DNA of 64,000 nt, from assembly GCA_016933115.1 (NCBI GenBank), contig JAFGBL010000172.1:1-64000 (forward strand), read 5' to 3'. The notes below the pieces were generated by a model. That model was not told the origin of the DNA. It searched no databases and saw only the letters and a list, made by a program, of their open reading frames with translations. The stretch is from Bacteroidales bacterium (GTDB taxonomy: Bacteria; Bacteroidota; Bacteroidia; Bacteroidales; JAADJA01). Every line of letters begins with the position of its first letter. The stretch's first letter is position 1. Both the position numbers and the translations under genes were made by a program. Shown here piece after piece: positions 49,052-58,220 of this stretch.

Positions 49052-49102
49052 AAGATTGCTTCGCTCCTGCGCACAAGCCAACTGTACTGGCTCGCAATGA
49101 CG
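49052..49102. repeat. half copy of the GCAATAACG/AGATTGCTT hairpin repeat
   Basis: AGATTGCTTCGCTCCTGCG at 49053-49071 and GGCTCGCAATGACG at 49089-49102 match the right half of the element at 51811-51889, with an insertion between. It lies in the hydG-hydF gap. Confidence 0.65.
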
Positions 49103-49128
49103 ATCGGATATGTGTGTTGTTTTTCATA

Positions 49129-50556
49129 TTAAAAATAAATATCCCGTTCACCCTGTTTGATCTTCTCAATGCGGTTGAGTAACTCATCCTTCCTTCCAAA
49201 ACCATTCAGTTTTTCGATGTTTTCATGAACCACCTTCCAGCCTTTGATCCGGGTTTCGACCGGTGCATAATCGAGCAGGTACTCCACCAGCGTGAGGATG
49301 GCATTTGGGGTGCAATATCTTTTGATGAATCCCGGCACTGAAAACTCCATAAAATGCTGGCCTGTTCTGCCTTTCCGGTAACAGGCCGTGCAAAACGAAG
49401 GCAGGTATCCATGATCCAGCAACTCATCTATCACCTCATTCAAACTCCGGTCATCGCGGATCAGAAATTGCTCTTTGTCGAGATTCTGAGCCTTGTTGAA
49501 TTCTTCTGCATAAGCGCCCAGTTCGATCTTTGTTCCGGCATCTATTTGCGAACAACCGAATTGCAGCACCTCATCCCTCACCTCCTTCGGCTCTCTTGCT
49601 GTCAGTATCATACCGGTGTAAGGAACGGCCAGCCTTAGAATAGCAATGATCCTGACAAACTCCTCATCCGAAACCAGGTAATCCTCATCAATGTCAATAT
49701 CCGAAGCATTTTGCAAACGCGGAAATGAAATGGTATGGGGACCCACATTATAACAGGCTTCCAGATGGTTCACATGCCTTACCAACCCCATCACCTCGTA
49801 TCGCCAGTCGTATAATCCAAATAAAGCCCCGATTCCCACATCATCAATTCCGGCTTCAAAAGCAGTATCGAGCGAAGTGAGCCGGTATTCATAATCTGCC
49901 TTTTTCCCACCCTGATGGTATTTCCGGTATGTATCCGGATGATAGGTTTCCTGAAAAATCTGGTAAGTCCCGATGCCGGCTTCATGTACTTTTTTAAATC
50001 CATCCAGGTCCATGGGGGCCGCATTGATGTTTACCCGCCTGATCTCGCCGTTTCCTTTTTTCACCTGGTAAACCGTTCGAACCGTTTCAGCAATATAATC
50101 AGCCGAATAATTTTTGTGTTCCCCAAAAACCAGGATCAAACGTTTTTGCCCGTTTTCTTCCAGCGCTTCCACATTTTTCACGATCTCATCATGACTCAAA
50201 GTTCTTCGTTCAGCATGGGGATTAGACGCTCTGAACCCGCAGTATTTGCAGTTGTTTGAGCAGAAATTCCCGATATAAAGCGGGGCAAACAATACAATTC
50301 GGTTTCCGTAAACATTTTCCTTCAGCGTTTTTGCTCCCTCTTTGATCAGTTCAATCAGTTCGGGGTCGGTGGTATTTACCAGCACCGCCACATCCTGAAG
50401 GCTCAGCCTTTGTTTGCTGAGTGATTTTTCAATGATCTTTCCAACCACTTTACGGTCGGAAACAGCCGTTCCCAGCATCTTTTCAATTTCATCTGCATCT
50501 ATGAACGGAATCCCGGGACGGTCTTCTATGTTATATTTTTCTGGTGTGAACTTCAT
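49129..50556 (-). CDS. hydG: [FeFe]-hydrogenase maturase HydG (tyrosine lyase)
   Basis: A 475-residue radical SAM tyrosine lyase that makes the CO and CN ligands of the H-cluster. The radical SAM motif is CSNNCKYCGF (Cys99, 103, 106). The C-terminal domain has CTACYRKGRTGQHF and a Cys after 22 residues (FIKRYC), the CX2CX22C motif that separates HydG from ThiH. The region GIGTYQIFQETYHPDTY is also typical. It lies 23 bases downstream of the receiver-histidine kinase and upstream of hydF-hydE. Confidence 0.95.
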   Translation of the reverse strand: MKFTPEKYNIEDRPGIPFIDADEIEKMLGTAVSDRKVVGKIIEKSLSKQRLSLQDVAVLVNTTDPELIELIKEGAKTLKENVYGNRIVLFAPLYIGNFCSNNCKYCGFRASNPHAERRTLSHDEIVKNVEALEENGQKRLILVFGEHKNYSADYIAETVRTVYQVKKGNGEIRRVNINAAPMDLDGFKKVHEAGIGTYQIFQETYHPDTYRKYHQGGKKADYEYRLTSLDTAFEAGIDDVGIGALFGLYDWRYEVMGLVRHVNHLEACYNVGPHTISFPRLQNASDIDIDEDYLVSDEEFVRIIAILRLAVPYTGMILTAREPKEVRDEVLQFGCSQIDAGTKIELGAYAEEFNKAQNLDKEQFLIRDDRSLNEVIDELLDHGYLPSFCTACYRKGRTGQHFMEFSVPGFIKRYCTPNAILTLVEYLLDYAPVETRIKGWKVVHENIEKLNGFGRKDELLNRIEKIKQGERDIYF

Positions 50557-50579
50557 TGTCGTAGTCTTTTGTAGCTTTT

Positions 50580-51698
50580 TTAGTCCGGAATGGTCACCGT
50601 AAACTTTGAACCCACATCGGGCTGACTTTCCACCCTGATCTCCCCATCGTACAATTCCACCAGTTTTTTCACGATGGAAAGCCCTAACCCGCTGCCGGTT
50701 ATATTTTTTGTTTTCATGTTTTTGATCCTCACAAATTCACCGAAAAGTTTGGAAACCTCCTCTTCGGTCATCCCGATGCCGGTGTCTGCCACCGTAATCT
50801 CCAGTTTGCCGTTTTGTTTTTTCAGCCCCACAATCACTTCTCCGCCATCGCGGTTGTATTTCACAGCGTTGGAAAGCAGGTTGTTGAAGATAATCTCGAT
50901 TTCCCCGCGATCGGCATTGATATAAATCTCCTCTTCCTGAACCGGCTGAATTTTAACATTTCTCTGATTTGCCAATGGTTCAATTGTGTCTCTGGCAATT
51001 CTAAAAACTTCAGTTATATCCACTGGTCTGAAATCGCGGGTTTTAACTCCAGATTCGATCTTCGTAAGGTCGAGCAAATCAGAGATAAGCGTTCTCATGC
51101 CTTTCAGCCTTTCAAGCGACCGTTCGATCATCATTTTGTAATCCCCGATGTTATCACCGACTTGTTTGTCTTTCATGATCTGCAGGTATCCTTCGATTGC
51201 ATTCACCGGGCTTTTTAACTCATGCGACAGCACCGACAGGAACTGGAAGCGCAATTGTTGTCCTTCCTCATTCATTTTCCTGGAGATCCTTTTCAGGAAA
51301 AGGTGTTTGGTGATGTTTTCCATCGCGCTCTTCAACTCCTGCGGGGTGAAAGGTTTCGGGACAAAGTTAAAAGCCCCGTTGTTGGTTGCTTTCACTGCCA
51401 GATCGAGAGAAGCATAAGAAGTGATCATCATCACCTCGGCATCATAATTTTTTTTGTTGATATATTCCAGCACCTCGATGCCGTGGATGCCGGGAAGTTT
51501 ATTGTCCAGCAAAACGATGTCGATCTGTTGGTTGTCGATGGTCTCAATGGCTTTTTCGCCGGTTTCGGCTTCAATGATGCTGAAATCGAAATCTTCATCC
51601 ATGAATGGGTAGCCCACCGTAAAGTTCTGAAGAATGCGGTTTATTCCTGAGCGGATACCTGGCTCATCGTCGACTACAAGTACTTTTAGTGTTGCCAT
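50580..51698 (-). CDS. receiver-histidine kinase hybrid
   Basis: A 372-residue cytoplasmic protein: an N-terminal receiver (Asp65, Lys115 in FVPKPF) joined to a histidine kinase (phospho-acceptor His159 in LSHELKSPVNAIEGY; ATP-binding NNLLSNAVKYN, VADTGIGM and GSGLGLSIV). The inverted order (receiver first) suggests that its kinase activity is set by phosphate arriving from another kinase, such as the hydrogenase-like one two genes upstream. There is no sensory domain or membrane part of its own. It sits between the receiver gene and hydG. The output is unknown. Confidence 0.9.
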   Translation of the reverse strand: MATLKVLVVDDEPGIRSGINRILQNFTVGYPFMDEDFDFSIIEAETGEKAIETIDNQQIDIVLLDNKLPGIHGIEVLEYINKKNYDAEVMMITSYASLDLAVKATNNGAFNFVPKPFTPQELKSAMENITKHLFLKRISRKMNEEGQQLRFQFLSVLSHELKSPVNAIEGYLQIMKDKQVGDNIGDYKMMIERSLERLKGMRTLISDLLDLTKIESGVKTRDFRPVDITEVFRIARDTIEPLANQRNVKIQPVQEEEIYINADRGEIEIIFNNLLSNAVKYNRDGGEVIVGLKKQNGKLEITVADTGIGMTEEEVSKLFGEFVRIKNMKTKNITGSGLGLSIVKKLVELYDGEIRVESQPDVGSKFTVTIPD

Positions 51699-51810
51699 TT
51701 CAATCGATTTTTGTTTTAAAAAGACATGCAGGTATTCAAATCCACAGGTCGAACCTGCATGTCGTACTAACCAAGTTACTAATCCATATATTGTGAAAAT
51801 TTGAAACCGA

Positions 51811-51889
51811 CGTTATTGCGAGGAGGCACGACGAAGCAATCTGTCGGATATTACCACAAGCAGATTGCTTTCCTGCGCTCGCAATAACG
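51811..51889. repeat. 79-base hairpin repeat
   Basis: Perfect outer arms CGTTATTGCG (51811-51820) and CGCAATAACG (51880-51889), and perfect inner arms AAGCAATCTG (51834-51843) and CAGATTGCTT (51861-51870), around a 17-base loop. It resembles dispersed palindromic repeats in which GAAGCAATCT and GCGAGGAG are recurrent. It lies between two regulator genes of the hydrogenase locus and may attenuate or stabilise the transcript. Confidence 0.8.
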
Positions 51890-51925
51890 GTGACCAATAC
51901 TTCTGAGGAGTTCATCATTATTTTA

Positions 51926-52327
51926 CTAAATCTTCAACAATTTATTGATCTCCCTTTGCAACTGATCCGGCCGGATGCCTTTTTCGAGGTACTGATCGGC
52001 TTTGATCCAATTTCGCTCTTCTTCGGTGTCGAGACCGAAGATCATCCCTGTTTCGGCAGTCACGGCTGTGGCAATGATCACCGGTACATCGGGATATTTC
52101 TTTTTTATTTTGAAACTGAGGATAAATCCGCTGTCCTGGTTTTCCATCATCAGATCGAAAATGGCCAGGTTGGGCTTTTCGGTCTCCAGTAACTTTTCTC
52201 CTTCTTTCTGGCTTTCGGCTGTGATCGTATCAAATCCGAATCGCTCCACCTGCATCTTCATCTGCGTGAGGCTGTCGATATCATCGTCAACGATCATGAT
52301 CTTTTTTCTTGCTTCCATTGCTATCAA
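51926..52327 (-). CDS. single-domain response regulator
   Basis: A 133-residue receiver: acidic pocket VDDD near 13-16, phospho-acceptor Asp58 (AIFDLM), the switch Thr in IIATAVTAE, and a Lys in the usual place. Between the switch and the terminal helix it has an extra segment (GLDTEEERNWIKADQYLEKG). There is no output domain. The start of the gene is 2 bases after the hydrogenase-like kinase stop, so it is its likely cognate receiver. Confidence 0.85.
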   Translation of the reverse strand: MIAMEARKKIMIVDDDIDSLTQMKMQVERFGFDTITAESQKEGEKLLETEKPNLAIFDLMMENQDSGFILSFKIKKKYPDVPVIIATAVTAETGMIFGLDTEEERNWIKADQYLEKGIRPDQLQREINKLLKI

Positions 52328-52329
52328 AT

Positions 52330-54318
52330 TTATAGTTCCCGTTTTCGCGGTATTGTAATTTTAAATGTTGTTCCTGTTGCCCCTTTTTCGGGATCAGCAT
52401 TGGATTGTACCGTCACCTGGCCTTTGTGCATCTTCACAATGCCATAGATCAGCGGAAGGCCCAGGCCGGTTCCTTTACCCATTTCTTTTGTTGTAAAAAA
52501 CGGAGTAAACAATTTATCCATATTTTCTTCGGGAATCCCGATACCTGTATCACTCACATCAATTTCAACTGTACTTCCGTTTCCTGAAAGAGCTACTGTC
52601 AATACTCCTCCGGCAGGCATGGCTTCCACGGCATTTTTTTCAAGATTGGTCAAAACCTGCATCATCTGGTCCTGATCGAGCTCCAGCAACGGGTTGCTGA
52701 GTTCTGAAATAAATTCGATCTTCACACTTTCGGATTTGATCACCGTTTCCAGGCTATGCTTTACAAAAGATTCGATGTTGGTTTCCTGCAGTCTCACCTG
52801 GTTTTTCCGGGCAAAGTTAAGGAGTCCGCCAACGATGCCCTTGCAGCGGTCGGCCTGTTCAACGATCAGTTGGAGGTCTTTACGGATCGGACTGTCTTCC
52901 GGTGCTTCATCTTTCAGGATGTTGGAATACATGGTGATCACTCCCAGCGGATTATTAAGTTCGTGCGCTATCCCTGCCGAAAGTTGTCCCATGCTCGCCA
53001 GCTTCTCCGATTGTTTAAGTGCCAATTGCGTAGTTGCCAGCTTATCATTCGATTCATTCAGTTCCTCGATGGATTTATGGAGTTTTTCGATGGTAAAAGG
53101 CAGGCACATTTCCGTTTCGGCCAATCCTTCCACAATGGCAATGGCATGATCCACACAGGTTTCATACCCGCAGGCACCGCAATTCAGATGATCTTTAAGG
53201 GTATATTTTCCCATCTTAAGCAGTGCTTCTTCAATTTTCTTTTCATCGGGCAATGGAATGCGACGGTCGGCTGGTTTAAAATGCTGGCTCAGATCTACAT
53301 CACCGAAGGTTTCCACCTGTTGTTGCCACTGCTCATTGTCCAGCCTGTTAAGCTTTTCACGAACATAATTGCTGATTTGCGTGCGACGGGTGTACCGTTT
53401 TCCACCTTTCGACATACCCGGACCCATGATACACCCCTCGCAGCAAAGCAGTTCCAGGTGATGCGACTGCAACAAACCGCTCTCAAACTCCTTTACGGCA
53501 TCCCTGAAATTAACCCTTCCTTCCGCCACTACAATATTTCCTTCAGCAATATCGTCCGATCGGTTCACCGTTTGCAACATTCCCCGGCAAACCGGGAAAA
53601 TAGCGCCTTTCCCGGCAAACGGCGGATCGAATTCCGATTCTTCGGCCTCTTCGGCAACAATACCTTCCGAAGCCAGCAGGTATCTTAATTCGGTAAATGT
53701 TATAGCGGCATCCACTTCGTCCGATTCTGCTTTTTTTGCAATACACGGCCCTATGAAAACCACTTTCAGGTTTTCGCCGTGTTTCTTCCGCAAAATCCTT
53801 GTAATGGCAACCATCGGTGAGGCAACAGGTGCCAGGTAAGGCACCAGCCCCGGATGATATTGCCGGATGTAATACACAATAGCAGGGCAATCGGAGGAGA
53901 TATGGGGCTTCTCTCCATTCAAATCCATCAGCTTCTCATACTCACGCGCCACCATATCCGCTCCAAAAGCCACTTCATTCACCAAATCAAACCCTAATGA
54001 GCGAATCATGCCCACCAGTTTCTTAAAGTTCTTTATATCCGAAAATTCGGCTGCAAAACTCGGTGCCAGCAAGGCTGCTACCTTATGCTCCGAAGCCACC
54101 AAAGCCTTCACTTCCGGATTTGAGTTGTAATATACTTTCGCACCCTGACTGCATACTTTCACGCAGTTTCCACATCCGATACACCGTTCGATCATCACCT
54201 CAGCCTGTCCGTTCATGATGCGGATCGCCTTCACCGGGCACTCTCTGACGCAGGTATAGCAAACCTTACACAGATCTTTCTGCGTGTAAACGAGGTTGGT
54301 ATGTGGGGTGTTGGACAT
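52330..54318 (-). CDS. hydrogenase-like sensor histidine kinase
   Basis: A 662-residue soluble protein. In order: two [4Fe-4S] ferredoxin motifs (Cys17/20/23/27 and 46/49/52/56); an [FeFe]-hydrogenase large-subunit-like domain with three H-cluster motifs, SSDCPA (Asp143, Cys144), GPCIAKK (Cys192) and LLCCEGC (Cys292, Cys296); a further Fe-S domain (Cys380/383/388/405, NCGACGYETC); a short coiled linker; and a histidine kinase (His452 in AHELNNP, N562, DTGIGIPE, KGTGLGLPL). The four H-cluster ligand Cys are present, but the catalytic proton-relay Cys is Asp143 and the HydA Met before PC is Gly. It resembles sensory [FeFe] hydrogenases. It is encoded between hydA and a receiver. Confidence 0.88.
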   Translation of the reverse strand: MSNTPHTNLVYTQKDLCKVCYTCVRECPVKAIRIMNGQAEVMIERCIGCGNCVKVCSQGAKVYYNSNPEVKALVASEHKVAALLAPSFAAEFSDIKNFKKLVGMIRSLGFDLVNEVAFGADMVAREYEKLMDLNGEKPHISSDCPAIVYYIRQYHPGLVPYLAPVASPMVAITRILRKKHGENLKVVFIGPCIAKKAESDEVDAAITFTELRYLLASEGIVAEEAEESEFDPPFAGKGAIFPVCRGMLQTVNRSDDIAEGNIVVAEGRVNFRDAVKEFESGLLQSHHLELLCCEGCIMGPGMSKGGKRYTRRTQISNYVREKLNRLDNEQWQQQVETFGDVDLSQHFKPADRRIPLPDEKKIEEALLKMGKYTLKDHLNCGACGYETCVDHAIAIVEGLAETEMCLPFTIEKLHKSIEELNESNDKLATTQLALKQSEKLASMGQLSAGIAHELNNPLGVITMYSNILKDEAPEDSPIRKDLQLIVEQADRCKGIVGGLLNFARKNQVRLQETNIESFVKHSLETVIKSESVKIEFISELSNPLLELDQDQMMQVLTNLEKNAVEAMPAGGVLTVALSGNGSTVEIDVSDTGIGIPEENMDKLFTPFFTTKEMGKGTGLGLPLIYGIVKMHKGQVTVQSNADPEKGATGTTFKITIPRKREL

Positions 54319-54433
54319 TGTTTTTTTGCTCTTAGTTTTTGGCTTTTAGCTATTGGCCTTTATAAGACCACTAACCTATGCCCATTTTTATATTTTTTTC
54401 AGTATTTATCTTTGATCTAATTTTGTCCCTATT

Positions 54434-54531
54434 TGCTTAGTGCTTAGTGCTTAGTGCTTAGTGCTTAGTGCTTACTGCTTAGTGCTTAGTGCTTACTGCT
54501 CCACGCTCCCTGCTCCCAGCTCCACGCACCA
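54434..54531. repeat. heptanucleotide tandem array (TGCTTAG)n
   Basis: Fourteen 7-base units: five TGCTTAG, then TGCTTAC, two TGCTTAG, TGCTTAC, and five decayed units (TGCTCCA, CGCTCCC, TGCTCCC, AGCTCCA, CGCACCA). It ends exactly where the hydA stop codon begins and fills part of the 213-base gap before the sensor kinase gene. Copy-number change would alter the spacing between the two cistrons. Confidence 0.9.
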
Positions 54532-56250
54532 TCACAACGGCACATCCCGCTTCTTATACTCCGTGTGCAACAGGTCATGACTCTTATGCCCGAGGGGTTC
54601 GCCAAGGAATTTTTCATAGAGTTCGATCACTTCCGGATTCTTGTGAGAAACCTTGATGGAATCACGGTCATCAATATCATACAAGGATTTTAACCTTGAC
54701 ATAATTGCACTTTCATCGGCACCGATGTGCTGTCCGCCGCCGGCAATACAGCCGCCCGGACAAGCCATGATCTCGATGAAATGAATGTCATTTCTTCCAT
54801 CCCTGATCTCGTCCAGCAATATTTTTGCATTTTGTAATCCACTCACTACGGCAATTCCCAACTGCAGGTCACCAATCCGGATCTGTGTTTCTTTTCTTCC
54901 GGTTAATCCACGAACAGCATGAATTTTGAATTCCGTCAGTTCTTTGCCGGTGAGTTTAAAATAGGCTGTGCGCAAGGCTGCTTCCATCACTCCACCCGAA
55001 CCGCCGAACAGTTTACCTGCAGAACTGCGGATGCCATGCGGTGAATCGGTCATTTCAGGATCGATGTTGTGCATATCCACACCGTAAAGCCTGATCAACT
55101 GGGCCAGTTCGCGGGTTGTCATCACGGCATCCACATCCGTGATACCCTGATGGGTCATATCTTCGCGCTGAGCCTCGAATTTTTTTGCCGTACAAGGCAT
55201 GATCGACACAGAATAAATATCCTCAGGTTTTGTCGCGATTTTTTCAGCGAAATAAGATTTGATAATAGCTCCCAGCATTTGCTGCGGTGATTTGCAACTC
55301 GAAACATTGGGCAGAAAATCAACAGAAAATTCTTCGGCATATTTTACCCAGGCGGGACAGCAACTGGTGATCAGCGGCAAAGGTCCGTTATTGGTAATCC
55401 GGTGGATCAGTTCAGCCGATTCTTCCATGATCGTGAGGTCAGCCGAAAAACTGGTGTCGAAAACGTAGTCGAATCCGATCTTTCGCAAAGCGGCGTTCAT
55501 GATGCCGTTTACATCCCTTCCGGGTTCCATGCCGAATTCTTCAGCCAGTGAAACCGAAATAGCGGGAGCATATTGAATCACAACCTTTTTGGAAGGATTG
55601 TTCAACGCCATCTGGATTTCATTCAAATGACATTTTTCGCTCAAAGCGCCGGTCGGGCAAACCATGATACATTGGCCGCAATTCACACAACTCGAAGTAT
55701 TCAATCCTTTGTTGAATGAAGTCCCGATCAGGGTTTTGCTTCCGCGATTAATATAGTCAATGGCCGAAACACCCATCACTTCCTCACACACCCTCACACA
55801 ACGTCCGCAAAGGATACATTTGTCCGGATCGCGGGTAATACTTGGACTTGAAAGATCCTTGTTGAAATTATTTTTCACACCTGAAACCCTTCGTTCGGTC
55901 ACATGGTGTTCGACTGCCAGATCCTGCAGGGTACAATTCCCGTTCCGGACACAGTAAAGACAATCATCGGGGTGATTTGAAAGCAGCAGTTCCACAATCA
56001 TCTTTCGGGCCTCAATAACCCGTGTCGTATGCGTTTTGACCTTCATGCCCTCTTCCACCGGATAGGAGCAGGATGTAACCAACCTCCCCGTATTTTCGTG
56101 TTCAACCACACACATCCTGCACGCTCCCGACGGAAAATAATTTTTCATGTGGCAAAGCGTAGGCACCTTGATCCCGTTGCGATTCATCACATCCAGGATG
56201 GTTTCGCCCGCTTTGGCCTCAAATATCTTATTATTGACTTCAATATTCAT
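54532..56250 (-). CDS. hydA: [FeFe]-hydrogenase catalytic subunit HydA (trimeric type)
   Basis: A 572-residue catalytic subunit. In order: an N-terminal [2Fe-2S] domain (Cys33, 44, 47, 61), a His-Cys [4Fe-4S] (His93, Cys97, 100, 106), two [4Fe-4S] (Cys145/148/151/155 and 188/191/194/198), the H-cluster domain with TSCCPAW (Cys297 proton relay, Cys298), MPCTAKK (Cys353) and MACPGGC (Cys497, Cys501), and the C-terminal small-subunit region (residues about 520-560). All catalytic residues are intact. Together with HydB and HydC upstream it would form the NADH/ferredoxin-dependent, probably bifurcating, H2-evolving complex. The C-terminal [2Fe-2S] seen in Thermotoga HydA is absent. Confidence 0.96.
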   Translation of the reverse strand: MNIEVNNKIFEAKAGETILDVMNRNGIKVPTLCHMKNYFPSGACRMCVVEHENTGRLVTSCSYPVEEGMKVKTHTTRVIEARKMIVELLLSNHPDDCLYCVRNGNCTLQDLAVEHHVTERRVSGVKNNFNKDLSSPSITRDPDKCILCGRCVRVCEEVMGVSAIDYINRGSKTLIGTSFNKGLNTSSCVNCGQCIMVCPTGALSEKCHLNEIQMALNNPSKKVVIQYAPAISVSLAEEFGMEPGRDVNGIMNAALRKIGFDYVFDTSFSADLTIMEESAELIHRITNNGPLPLITSCCPAWVKYAEEFSVDFLPNVSSCKSPQQMLGAIIKSYFAEKIATKPEDIYSVSIMPCTAKKFEAQREDMTHQGITDVDAVMTTRELAQLIRLYGVDMHNIDPEMTDSPHGIRSSAGKLFGGSGGVMEAALRTAYFKLTGKELTEFKIHAVRGLTGRKETQIRIGDLQLGIAVVSGLQNAKILLDEIRDGRNDIHFIEIMACPGGCIAGGGQHIGADESAIMSRLKSLYDIDDRDSIKVSHKNPEVIELYEKFLGEPLGHKSHDLLHTEYKKRDVPL

Positions 56251-56267
56251 TTTCGTACTTTCAAATG

Positions 56268-58220
56268 TTAAGCAACCACACTGATCGCATCAAATTTACA
56301 GGCTTCTTCGCAGGAACCGCAACCGATGCATTTATCTTCCACGATGAAATGCGGTGCTTTTTTGGTTCCGATGATGGCTCCGGTAGGGCATTTTCTTGCA
56401 CATACCGTGCAACCTGTACATTTATCCACATTTATCCTGAAAGTCCTCAATTCAGTGCAAACTCCCGGCTGACATTTCCTTTCGTAGATATGCGATTCGT
56501 ATTCATCGCGGAACCACTTGATCGTGCTGAGCACCGGGTTTGGAGCTGTTTGTCCGAGTCCGCAAAGCGAAGTTTCTTTGATCACCTTTCCGAGTTTTTC
56601 AAGTTGTATGATCCCTTTGAACCGTTGCAGCGCTTCTTTTTCGCTGTTTCCGTTGGGTTTATGGGTGATGCTTTCCAAAATCTCAAGCATCCTTCTTGTA
56701 CCTTCACGACAGGGAATACATTTCCCGCAGCTTTCGCGCTGGATGAAATCCATGAAAAATTTGGCTACATCCACCATGCAGGTGTCTTCATCCATCACCA
56801 CCAGGCCACCGGAACCCATCATGGCTCCAACACTGATCAGTGATTCATAATCAATCTGGATGTCGAGGTTTTGTTCGGTGATACAGCCGCCCGAAGGACC
56901 GCCGATCTGCACCGATTTGAATTTTTTGTTGTTGGGAATTCCACCGGCAATATCAAAAATGATCTCGCGCACCGTCGTTCCCATCGGGATTTCCACAAGA
57001 CCCGTCAGGTTGATTTTCCCGGAAAGGGCAAAAACCTTGGTTCCTTTGCTTTTTTCAGTCCCGATTGAAGCAAACCATTCTTCTCCACGAGCCAATATTT
57101 CCGGCACATTCGACAGGGTTTCCACATTGTTGATGATGGTCGGTTTGCCGAACAATCCGCTGATGGCAGGAAACGGTGGCCTCGGTCTCGGCATTCCGCG
57201 CATTCCTTCGATACTGTGGATCAAAGCCGTTTCTTCACCACAAACAAATGCTCCGGCTCCCATCTTGATAATGATGTCGAAACTAAAACCGCTATCGAAA
57301 ATGTTTTTCCCAAGCAAACCATAATCTCTGGCCAGGTTCAGGGCAATTTTTAACCGTTCGATGGCCAACGGATATTCGGCACGGATGTAAACATAGCCTT
57401 TGGTAGCGCCGATTCCGTAGGCAGAGATCGCCATGCCTTCGATGAGTCTGTGCGGATCGCCTTCGATCACAGCCCGATCCATGAATGCTCCCGGATCTCC
57501 CTCATCGGCATTGCAAATCAGGTATTTTTGATCGGCTTCGGCGCCATTGGCAAACTTCCATTTTTTCCCGGTTGGGAACCCTCCGCCGCCACGGCCGCGT
57601 AATCCGCTCTTTTCAATCTTGTCGCATACTTCAATGGAAGTATAGGTTTTCAGTGTATCCAGGAAACTTTTGTAGCCGCCCCTAGCAATGTATTCATTAA
57701 TATCGATGGGGTCAACAATTCCGCAGTTTTTCAGAACGATCCGCTTTTGCGGTGCAAAAAACGGGTGTTCATCAATAAAAGGTACATTCTCCCAGGCTTC
57801 CAGTTTTTCGGAACGGAATTGTCCCAGTATGTTCGGATTGGTTGAATCAAGTGAGAAAACGCTCTCAAGGACTTCATTCACCTTATCGCCGGTTACATTT
57901 TTAAAAGAGATACGGTTTTTCCCCGGAAGCCGCACATCGAGCAGAGGTTCAGCAGCACAAAAACCGATACAGCCCACCTTGATCACTTCTACATCCAGCT
58001 CATGATCTTCGATGAACCGCTGCGTTTCGAGCCAGGTCTTTTCAGCCCCGGCGCCCAGTCCGCAGGTTCCGGTTCCGATGAAGATCACCGGTTTGCTGAC
58101 AATATCACGCCTCAGGTCTGACAATTCCCCGATCACGAACGGATCCACTTCATGAGCCGGGCCGTTCAGCACCTTTTCGATCAGGAATTCCTTCATATTC
58201 ATTGTTCTTGCCGTTTCCAT
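56268..58220 (-). CDS. hydB: hydrogenase subunit HydB (NuoF-like, NADH and FMN binding)
   Basis: A 650-residue flavoprotein. The N-terminus is a thioredoxin-like [2Fe-2S] domain (GTCGLGAG and GCIGFCAAEP). The NuoF core has GRGGGGFPTGKKW (FMN/NADH), NADEGDPGAFMDR and a [4Fe-4S] site (ESCGKCIPCREGT with Cys498, 501, 504, and Cys553). Two C-terminal [4Fe-4S] motifs follow (Cys601-611 and Cys631-641). It is the NADH-oxidising and likely bifurcating subunit. Its ATG overlaps the hydC stop by one base (TAATG); internal Met at 7 or 9 are possible starts. HydA follows 17 bases later. Confidence 0.96.
   Translation of the reverse strand: METARTMNMKEFLIEKVLNGPAHEVDPFVIGELSDLRRDIVSKPVIFIGTGTCGLGAGAEKTWLETQRFIEDHELDVEVIKVGCIGFCAAEPLLDVRLPGKNRISFKNVTGDKVNEVLESVFSLDSTNPNILGQFRSEKLEAWENVPFIDEHPFFAPQKRIVLKNCGIVDPIDINEYIARGGYKSFLDTLKTYTSIEVCDKIEKSGLRGRGGGGFPTGKKWKFANGAEADQKYLICNADEGDPGAFMDRAVIEGDPHRLIEGMAISAYGIGATKGYVYIRAEYPLAIERLKIALNLARDYGLLGKNIFDSGFSFDIIIKMGAGAFVCGEETALIHSIEGMRGMPRPRPPFPAISGLFGKPTIINNVETLSNVPEILARGEEWFASIGTEKSKGTKVFALSGKINLTGLVEIPMGTTVREIIFDIAGGIPNNKKFKSVQIGGPSGGCITEQNLDIQIDYESLISVGAMMGSGGLVVMDEDTCMVDVAKFFMDFIQRESCGKCIPCREGTRRMLEILESITHKPNGNSEKEALQRFKGIIQLEKLGKVIKETSLCGLGQTAPNPVLSTIKWFRDEYESHIYERKCQPGVCTELRTFRINVDKCTGCTVCARKCPTGAIIGTKKAPHFIVEDKCIGCGSCEEACKFDAISVVA

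Noticed and set aside
52756-53688. 310-codon plus-strand frame inside the hydrogenase-like kinase gene
   Set aside because: The minus-strand protein has clear Fe-S and kinase motifs over the whole stretch; the opposite frame has none.
52330-54318. A second catalytic hydrogenase
   Set aside because: The proton-relay Cys is replaced by Asp and the protein is fused to a histidine kinase, so a sensor is more likely.
54434-54531. CRISPR array
   Set aside because: The units are 7 bases with no spacers, so it is a simple tandem repeat.
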